Source: Paulinella micropora (Eukaryota; Cercozoa; Imbricatea; Euglyphida; Paulinellidae). Taken from it: a stretch of 64,000 bases of DNA. Shown piece by piece: positions 18,697 to 26,500 of the stretch. Position 1 is the first letter of the stretch. Every line of letters begins with the position of its first letter. The notes under the pieces were generated by a model. That model ran no database searches and was not told the DNA's origin. It was given only the letters and a program-made list of their open reading frames with translations. Position numbers and translations under genes: made by a program. Location of the stretch: positions 63,501-127,500 of the forward strand of contig WBZZ01001682.1 in assembly GCA_019918135.1 (NCBI GenBank), given 5' to 3'.

Positions 18697-19842
18697 TCAC
18701 ACGTCCTCATACCAAGACAAGCTGACGTACACGTCGGCACTGCCTGTAGTGGTCGAGGCGGCCAGACACAAACTTCCCCGGGCCCAACGCTGATGTCCAG
18801 CTTGCTCAAGTCTAGCGAAGTGGCGGCCGACCCGGTCGAGGACACGACGCACGCTGCGGCCGCATTGCCGCCAGACACCGTGACGAGGGACGTGCTGTAG
18901 TCAGTATTAGAAGAGGCCGAGTCGTGGTTCGCGTAGGTCGGCGCGCTGCCAAACGTGGCCTGGGTCAGCACGCGCAGGACTACGACGGCGACCGTCAGCA
19001 ACAGCGGGTACAGCACGTCGTTGTTGGCCAAGGCCCCGATCAAGGCCTTGTTGCGGATGGTCAGCACGTTCTGTTCGGTGGCGCCGATGGTCTGCATGGT
19101 GGGACGAGCGAAGCTCAGGCCCAGCTGCCGCACGAAGCCCTCGATAAAGACTCCGACCGAGGCGCTGCGCAGCTGGGCGCTCGCACCAATCGTCTGCAGA
19201 CGGAAAGGCAGCGAAGCGTTCGACAGCGACGGCAGGGTATTGGCGCCCGCGTAGCGTATGCGGTGCACGGGCACGAGGGCGCCGTCCAACTGCCGTTCGG
19301 TTGAGAAAACGATGGAACCGAATCCCAAGTATTGAAATTTGACTTCGAAGATATTGCCCTTCGACCAGTCCTTGCGATCTAAGCTGTCGCCGCCGAGACA
19401 GGTATCGAGTTTTCAGTTCTTCTGATCTATGTACGTGTCCACGCCCGCGTTGCGGTGCAGGATGCGCAGCCGGTTGCACTGTGTCTGGTCCTGCACGAAG
19501 AAGAACCCGTTGGAGTCGTCGCCGATGCCCGCCAGCGCCGAGTTGGCCACATTCGGCGACGCAGGAAAGAGCGGCAGACCAGCCCTTGTCCGGCGCGGTA
19601 CTTGCAGCGCCTGAGACTTGTGCCGTGCCGCTCAACGACACCAGGCCGTTGGCGCAGGCCACCGAGCCAGAGGTAGTGAACTTGCGGGGGTTGAGCGAGC
19701 CGGCGTAAGGGAAAGCCTCCTGCAAGAGCGGCGTAGGGTACGCGACCTTGTGCTCCCCAAAGGCCGTGGTCATGGAGTGCAACGGCTTGGTCTCGATTGT
19801 GTCCTCCAGCCGCAGCCGTTTCGTTCCGCCGAGCATCAGTGA
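18697..19842 (-). pseudogene. Spike-like structural protein, homologue of the gene at 50,913-52,144
   Basis: The start is ATG 19842. The N-terminal part (TTAFGEHKVAYPTPLLQEAF), the middle (FEVKFQYLGFGSIVF), the core TIGATEQNVLTIRN, and the C-terminus ADVYVSLSWYEDV with TGA at 18697-18699 each find a matching segment in the same order in the protein at 50,913-52,144 (TTAFGELRTATLSPVLQNVF; FEIVVQYLGSGQITF; TIGATENAIFTIRN; ASIYVSLNWLED). The frame breaks near 19,540, 19,410 and 18,770. It is beta-rich with Ser/Thr/Gly, typical of a virion surface protein. The family has no name that I know. It is divergent from the penton-like gene. Confidence 0.6.
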
Positions 19843-19908
19843 TATTTTTTTATTCTCTGTTATTTGTTAGTAGTTAGTGACAGGGAAAATAAGTCGTTTT
19901 TTTTTTAA

Positions 19909-20711
19909 ATGAGTTCCCTGCGTAACATTAGCAAAATGAACCTGCTGGTCAGGAGCAAGGACCGGGACAGGGTACAGGGAGCGAGCGACAGCGGAGAGTT
20001 CCGGTTGCTCTTGTCGGAGGCTATCTAGGGCCGGTACAAGCTCATTCGGGCCACGGTGCCCAACGCGCTGTACAACGTGAATTGGAAAAACAACAAGCTG
20101 TACCTAACCAGCACGGCCACGGGCGACGTGACCATCACGATCCCGTTACAGAATTACACAGGGGAGACCTTGGCCAACGCGCTGCAGAGTTTGCTGATCA
20201 ACGAAGGGTACGTGCAGCCCGGGCAGACGATCGGCATCACGTACCTCGATACCCACCTCAAGCTACAGTTTACGTTGAGCGCAGGCGCAGAGTTCAAGAT
20301 CTACTGCAAGCAATCCAACACGGACAGCGCGCACGCGGTGCTCGGCTTCGAGACTTCGGCCCAGGACGCAGAGACTTGGCTGACGCAGGGGCAGACCAGG
20401 GTCTGGCCAAACGTGGTGGCGCTGGGCCTGCCGACTAGCCTTGGCATCCGGATCAAGGAGTGCTCGACTTTGGCCTACTCGGTCGGCGGCTTCTACGAAG
20501 TGTGGAACGGCAACAGCGTCACGCGGCACCAAGGATCACTCGGCCAGCCTGATCATTTCGTTCTTGGCCTCGAGCGGTGGCTACCAGTCTAGCGCCCAGG
20601 ACAGGCACGACCAGTACCAAGTATCTCAACGTCCAGGTCGTGTCGCCTGACACGCGCGACAAGGTCGACCTCAACGGGGCAGACTGGGAAATGCTGCTGA
20701 GCAAGGCGTAA
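19909..20711 (+). pseudogene. Penton-like minor capsid protein, TAG and frameshift
   Basis: Penton proteins (single jelly roll) plug the capsid vertices. From the ATG at 19909 the frame is open except for a TAG at 20026-20028, to about 20,545, where the frame changes. The C-terminus is KYLNVQVVSPDTRDKVDLNG followed by ADWEMLLSKA and TAA at 20709. Supporting marks are GRYKLIRATVPNALYNVNW near the N-terminus (the 'I-P-N-[TA]-[FL]-Y-N-[VI]' pattern of PLV pentons) and the D-x-N-G-x-[DE]-W end. The gene at 49,822-50,619 has the equivalent place in the other virus. Confidence 0.6.
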
Positions 20712-20758
20712 GGAAATTTTTTTAATATTGTGGGCGGTGTATTTCAAGAAAACTCGTG

Positions 20759-21064
20759 ATGTCAAAGGGCAATGGGGTGAAGAGATCGGCAGGAAGAGCC
20801 GCGAGGATGGCCGCGAGCAGCAGCAGCAGCAGCAGTAGTAGCAGCAGCAGCAGCAGCAGCGCGCCACTGCGAGCACCGCGGCCGGCGGCAGCGGCACCAG
20901 CACCGCCACCTGACCCGGTCGAGCAGCACCACCACGACCCAGTCGAATACACGCGCTACCTGCTGGCCCTGACCAAGAAGAAAAACAGCGCGAGCTCCGG
21001 CGTGCCGGCCTTCAGGCCGAAAGCGGCCAAGCGGAGGAAGAAGAAGACGACAACGAAAATTTAA
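20759..21064 (+). CDS. Ser/Ala/Pro low-complexity basic protein
   Basis: It has 101 codons from the ATG at 20759. Residues 20-34 are a run of Ser encoded by (AGC/AGT)n, followed by an Ala/Pro-rich stretch, HHHDPVEYTRYLLALTKKK, and a strongly basic C-terminus (KAAKRRKKKTTTKI). It could be a small DNA-binding or core protein; that is inference from charge. The promoter-like motif TTTTTAATATTGTGGGCGG lies 20-40 nt before the start. It is intact, although the Ser run marks a slippage-prone site. Confidence 0.5.
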   Translation: MSKGNGVKRSAGRAARMAASSSSSSSSSSSSSSSAPLRAPRPAAAAPAPPPDPVEQHHHDPVEYTRYLLALTKKKNSASSGVPAFRPKAAKRRKKKTTTKI

Positions 21065-21101
21065 ATCTTGTCGCAAACTTTCTTTTAACAGACAAAAAAG
21101 G

Positions 21102-21769
21102 ATGGACGAGAAAGTCGTGATGCAGCGGGAGGACTCGCATGACTCGGATGACTCGGACGTGAAGCGAGAGGAAGAAAAATGGTCCTCGCGCCACGAGTCT
21201 TATTTCGCCAGCGTGGTGGACGAATGCGCGCTGCACGCGCGCCTCAACAACTCGGCTAGCTATTTTTACTACAACAAGTTCCTTGTCTTCGGGCTGCTGG
21301 CCACTATAGTGCCGGCGGTCTGTTCCGTTATCGTCGGCAATTTCGGCTTCAAGGCGTGTGAAGCAGGCCGGGCGGGCTACGACTGGGTATCTGTCACTTG
21401 CCTGATCTAGTAGCCATCATCTCCGGCATTAATTCGTTTTTTAACTTTGGCCAACGGGCGGAGCGCCACTTCTCTTGTGAAATCCTTTTCGAAATGGTCA
21501 AACACGAGCTGTCAGTCGAGATGGCCAAGAAGAGGCGCTTCAGGCTGGCGGCGGACGTGCTGCTGGTCAAGATTACCATGGCCCTGGAGAAAGTGCGCTC
21601 GAACGAGCAGGTCATACCAGCAGTAGTGTTATGGGCGCACCGTATGGACCGCGAGAAGCTGGCCAAAGCCCGCGCGCAGGTGGCAACGAGCGGCGACCCG
21701 GTCAGGATTCACACTGTCAGGGGCACGCCCGTGACACTGGGCCGGCATTTGATCCCGATGCCTACATGA
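21102..21769 (+). pseudogene. SLATT-like two-transmembrane protein, one frameshift
   Basis: From the ATG at 21102 an acidic head (HDSDDSDVKREEE) precedes a helix, YYNKFLVFGLLATIVPAVCS (TM1), and the frame switches near 21385-21398. The second frame continues LVAIISGINSFFNFGQRAERH (TM2 and the amphipathic motif), then a helix rich in Lys/Glu. The order N-terminal helix, TM, TM, S-x-[LI]-N-S-F-F-x-F-x-[EQ]-[RK]-A-E and a helical tail is that of SLATT domains (SMODS/SLOG-associating two-TM effectors), which are membrane proteins in bacterial nucleotide-signalling defence and also occur in large DNA viruses. The viral role is unknown. Confidence 0.5.
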
Positions 21770-22109
21770 CAGTGCAGACCTTGGGACACAGCTCACAACA
21801 GTTGGAAGCGAGAGCGGCCTTAACAAGCTCCCAGATGACGTCGACCACGGGCGGGATCAGCTTGTCCACGTTGTCGTCGGGACACAAGTCCACAAGCACT
21901 GACACGAGGATCTGCTTCTTCTCCTCGCCAGTATGATTAGTATATAGGGCAAGGTACTTGACCTCGTGGACAATGAGCTGTGGCACACTCTGCCAGGAAA
22001 AATCGCTGTAGCTGCGCTTGAGCTCGAGTGCGAGCTCGTGCGAGGTTACGGTGATGGACTCTTGCGACGAGGGCATCAGCCGTTGTTCGGTCTTATGTCT
22101 TTGCAACAT
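21762..22109 (-). CDS. Small helical protein of unknown function
   Basis: It has 115 codons from the ATG at 22109; a longer frame upstream (to 22211) lacks protein character. Residues 40-105 form helices (VPQLIVHEVKYLALYTNHTGEEKK then VLVDLCPDDNVDKLIPPVVD), ending in a short hydrophobic segment with three Cys. The layout V-x2-A-x2-... G-x2-KK ... LIPP-[VI]-[VI]-D resembles small holin-like or NCLDV proteins that I can only recall as a pattern. Its 3' end overlaps that of the SLATT-like gene by 8 nt. Confidence 0.45.
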   Translation of the reverse strand: MLQRHKTEQRLMPSSQESITVTSHELALELKRSYSDFSWQSVPQLIVHEVKYLALYTNHTGEEKKQILVSVLVDLCPDDNVDKLIPPVVDVIWELVKAALASNCCELCPKVCTVM

Positions 22110-22178
22110 GATTTTTGTTCTTTGCTTTTGTTTTGCGCTATAAGAAAAAAATATATCCTCTTTCCCCTTTGTTATTAA

Positions 22179-23192
22179 ATGGGATTGAATGGCCTTGCTG
22201 AAGCTGGACAACCGGCATCTGAACGAATGAACACTGAAGAAAAACTGCTCGTGCCGGAAGAATCGCGGTTTTGTCTCTTCCCAATACGGCGTCCGGACCT
22301 GTATTCATTCTATGAAGCTTCCCTGCGGTCGTTCTGGACAGCAGACGAGCTAGACCTGAGCCGAGAACAGGCCGATTTCAAGAAATTGAGTGCGGACGAA
22401 CAGCATTTTATTAAGATGGTGCTGGGCTTTTTTGCTAGCTCGGACGGCATCATTCAAGAAAACCTGGCAGCTAATTTTTTGGCCGAAGTGCAGTTCAGTG
22501 AAGCTAGACTTTTTTATTCTTACTAGATCTTTAACGAGGCCGAACACTCGCGGACCTACAGTCTGTTGATTGACACGATCATCAGCGACCAGCAAGAGAA
22601 GGGCAAGCTGTTCAATGCGATCACGCAAGTCCCGACCGTGTCCCAAAAAGCGAAGTGGGCGCTACAGTGGCTCAGCTCGGCCCGGTCTTCGTTTGCCGAG
22701 CGGCTGGTGGCGTTTGCTTGTGTGGAACTTGTCCAGTTCGCCTCTTCTTTCGCCTCGATTTTCTGGATGAAACAAAAACATCCGGGCCTGATGCAAGGCC
22801 TGTGCACCTCGAACGAGTTTATTGCGCGGGACGAGACACAGCACGGCCTGTTCGCGTGCCACTTGTACAAGCACCACGTGTCGAACAAGCTGCAGATGTC
22901 GCGCATTTTCCAGATCGTGGCGGGTTGTGTCGAGGTCGAACGCAGGTTTATCAGCGAGTCACTGCCGGTGGCCTTGTTGGGCCTGAACGCGACGCTGATG
23001 GAGCGCTACGTCGAGTTCGTGGCGGACGGCCTGCTGCAGAACTTGGGCCTGAGCGAAAAGCTGTACGGAGTGACCAAGTGCCCTTTGCCCTTCATGGAGC
23101 AGCTAGGTGTGGTAGGCAAGACGAACTTTTTTAGAGTGAGCGAGTACGCGCGGGCGCTGGCCAAGGAATGGGGCTTAGACCAGGACTTCTAG
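22179..23192 (+). pseudogene. Class I ribonucleotide reductase small subunit (R2), one in-frame TAG
   Basis: R2 holds the di-iron/tyrosyl radical cofactor for making deoxynucleotides. One frame runs from the ATG at 22179 to the TAG at 23192, interrupted only by a TAG at 22524-22526, where the family normally has Gln (FYSY-x-IF). Metal ligands are all in place: Asp in FWTADELD, E-A-E-H (E-x2-H), Glu in CVELVQF, and E-T-Q-H in RDETQH. The radical Tyr follows in TYSLLID, and the C-terminus EWGLDQDF ends with the acidic-Phe tail that docks to R1. At 337 codons it is of normal length. No R1 gene is in the window, so host or upstream R1 would be needed. Confidence 0.8.
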
Positions 23193-23466
23193 CCATTGAT
23201 GGTGTCGGACAATGCCATCTCCACTACTGTCTCTTCTAGTGCAATTTCGGCCTCGACGGCCGCGTGGGCGGCAGACTCGGCGGCCGCCTCCGCCTCCTCC
23301 TCTCGTTGGATCAACTGCTTGATCTGCAGGCGCGTCTCCCTGCAACCGCAGACCTTTTCACAGAGCGCTATAAATTCTCTCGTTCTACGGCCAGGATCCG
23401 GCGGCGGGCTAGGTAGGCGGCCAGCTCGTTCTCGTTCTCAGCTAGTGCTTGTCGCAACGCGTCCAT
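23189..23466 (-). pseudogene. Short coiled-coil protein, one frameshift
   Basis: The ATG at 23466 opens MDALRQALAENENELAAYLARR to a stop near 23,368. One frame over, the helix continues FIALCEKVCGCRETRLQIKQ and an Ala/Glu-rich tail to a TAG at 23189-23191. Together it is about 91 residues of coiled coil with a C-x2-C-x-C turn. The stop codon overlaps that of the R2 gene tail to tail (the shared palindrome CTAG). Confidence 0.45.
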
Positions 23467-23503
23467 TCTTTTTTATTAAAAATACAGACTGGAAAGAAAA
23501 AAA

Positions 23504-26500
23504 TCAGCCCGGAATCTCCGTAATAGACACAAAGCCTCTTTTCCAGACGGCTGAACCAATGTTTGCCATATAGTTTACGGAAGTTGCTATACCTCCGTAA
23601 ACCTCGATCCAGATGTACTCGTTCGCGGCCACTTCTACTATGCCCGCCAGATTCACTGTCGCTACATTTCCGTTGAAAGCAGTGCCGTTACTGTAAGCAG
23701 TAGAGTGCAGCCAGCGCAGCGTCGTGTGAGCCACGTTGCTGGTCGGTCTGGTCGCGCTTTTCTCGACCCAGGCCTCGACGTTCATGGGACTGCTCGTAAC
23801 AGTGTTTTTGAATTTGACACAGGCGGTAACGAACCATTTCCTGGTCATGCCCGAAGTGTTCTGGAACGTGGTATAGCTAGTAGAAGCGTTGCCAGAGTTG
23901 CTAGTCAAGCGAGTGATGTTGCCAAAAGAAGGCGCGACTCTCACCGTGTTGTCGTAAGTTATGATCCTGGCAGCACTATTAGCAAAAGTCAGCGCGGTTT
24001 CGCACAGCCAGTGGCCGCAGTCCCAGGTGCCCAGTTCGAACTCGCCGAGGTCGTTGAGCTGCACCACACGGTCCGTGCACGGCAGAGGGCAGCGCGGTCA
24101 GCAGCTTCAGAGTGTTTTTGCCGCACATGAGCGTATCCACGCCCGTGAGGCCCGTGGCAGTGACCGACACGCCCTCGGACTCAATGAGGGGCGCAAAGGT
24201 CCCACGGCGGCCGCGGCACTCGAATAAACCGAAGTGACAATAAACCGGTGGTAGTAATACAACGCGGTCGAAGCGGGCGCGCTCGAGTTCAGGGTCTGTA
24301 ACGTCGAGATAAAAGAGAAGTTACCGGACCAGACCAGTGTCCAGGTACTACCATTGTCCGACCCCGCCAACGCGAAGCTTTTGGTTGAGCTACTGAGAGT
24401 AGAGGTATTAGTCAACGCGAAGTTCGTGATTCTGTACCGGGCGCCGCTTGTGCTCGAGCGTAAAGTGTTCGCCGTACACGTTGCTGCCGCCTACGTTGGT
24501 AACGGCGTCGTTTGTCGTGTTAATACTCCCGTCCGAGTTGTAGTTGCCGAGGGCTAGTCCAGCCATTGGCAGCGACACCATCGAAAACTCTCCAGCTCTC
24601 TTGGCTTACAACTGCGGAAGAGTGGCTGAGCACCCAGTTAGGGTCTGTGGTAGGCGTATAGGCCGATATGGAAGTCCAGGTCGGCAGCGCCACTGAGCCA
24701 GAAGTCACGACCGTGGTCGAAGTGCTCTGGGACACCATCTGTCCTGCAGAAGCCAGGCTCAGAACGGCAGTCTGGGCCGGCGTGGAGGCTGGCAACAACG
24801 AGCTGGCCGCAAGCTGACCCGTCGAGTCCAACGTCACCAGCGAAGTCGAGCCGGGCAGGCTAGCAGGCACTCTGACAGAAGAGGCGGCTAGCTGCCCTCC
24901 GCTGGACAAGGAGACGAAGGACGTGTTGGACGGCAGCGCGCTGGGCAGCGTGAGCGCAACACTACTCCCAGAAGGATGTGGATAGATCGAACCGATGCCA
25001 GAAGCGTTGAAGTTAAGCTTCATTTCCGCACAATCGCAGTAAGTAATCCCTCCAGTCGGCCAGAAACTCTCAATCACCCAGCGGTAGACCTTGTAAGCAG
25101 CGGGTGCGGATATCGTCCAGGTCCTGAAAGACTCGCTAGTTCCTCATATTGCTTCAGAAGTTGCCGTGTAGTACAACGTTGTCCAGCTTGTAGGATTTTC
25201 GCTTTCTTCGTTGGAGCCGAGGACGGCCAACTTCTTGGGGCCTACTATGTAGGACGGGTTATGGATACGAGGACATAACTCAAAGCTCGCCAGTATAACT
25301 GACACCCCATCGACGCGCCTCAGCTGGAACCATTCACCCGGAATGGCGTTTGACGATTGTGCTCCCGTGTAAGCACCGGAGCTGCCGTTGTATAAGTTCT
25401 GAGCGCATACCCAGCCATCGCCTGTGTTGTGGACGCCATCGAAAATCCTCCAGGGCTCCCAAGTAGAAGACGCCCAAATCGACGACCAGTTCAGGGACCA
25501 GATAGAGCTGTAGGTGGTATTACTTGTGAAGTTGTTGAGCATGGCGCCCGTGTATACCGCCGGGGCAAGCTTCAGAGAGGTTGATCCTACACCGGTGCTC
25601 AGCACGCCGGCAGAGTCAAGCGAGACGAGGGAAGTCGTGCTTGGCAGCGCAGCAGGCAGCTTGATTGTAGATGATCCAGAAGCTGGAGCTGAAAGGCTGC
25701 TGGTGCCTCCCACTCCGCTGAGTGACAGCGAGCTAGCAGCCCCTGTCGCTAGCTGGCCGCTGGAATCAAGTGTCACTAACGATGTGCTGGCGGGCAGCGC
25801 GCTGGGCAGACTCAGCGCGACCGTCCCGGTGCTCGCAATCGTAGAGGTGCCGATCGTCAGTGGCGACGTGTGTGCGTGCGAGTCCACGTAGGCCTTGTTG
25901 GCAGCGTCAGTGCTGACGAGCGGCGCCGCTATGTTCTTGATCGAGGGACACGACGTGTAGTCGAAACCAAAGTGGTTGATCGCACAGAAGTTAGAACTCC
26001 CTCCACCCTTCATGGAGGCAACCACGATGGCCACGTACCGGGCGGTTCTGGCGTTGTTGGCCGGCGTGAAGGTGATGGAACTGCCATCGATAAAAGTATA
26101 CGAGCCAGTGTGCCACAGCGTCCAGGTAGTGCAGTCTAACGACGTGCCCACCTGCCATGTCTTTGGTGATTTATCCAGACCGCTGGACTGGGCTTGCAGG
26201 CAGTACTGTTGCAGGACGACCCAGTGCCAAAATCTAGCTGGAGCCACTCTCCTGGGTACGCTACACCCGAAAACGTTTTGCTGGAACCGGAGGTGTAGGC
26301 GCCGCTCGTGGCATTGTAGGTACTAGTGTTGCTCTGCCAGGAAACGTTCGAGCCCGTATTGAAGCCGTCGTACGAATTACCGTTCCCGGAAGTGGACGCG
26401 CTCGCAACCAGGCCGTTCCAGTTGTTGCTCGTCATGCTGTCGGGCTTCTTCACGTACGAAGTGGCTACAAGGCTCAGGCCGTGCGAGATAGCCTGGTCCC

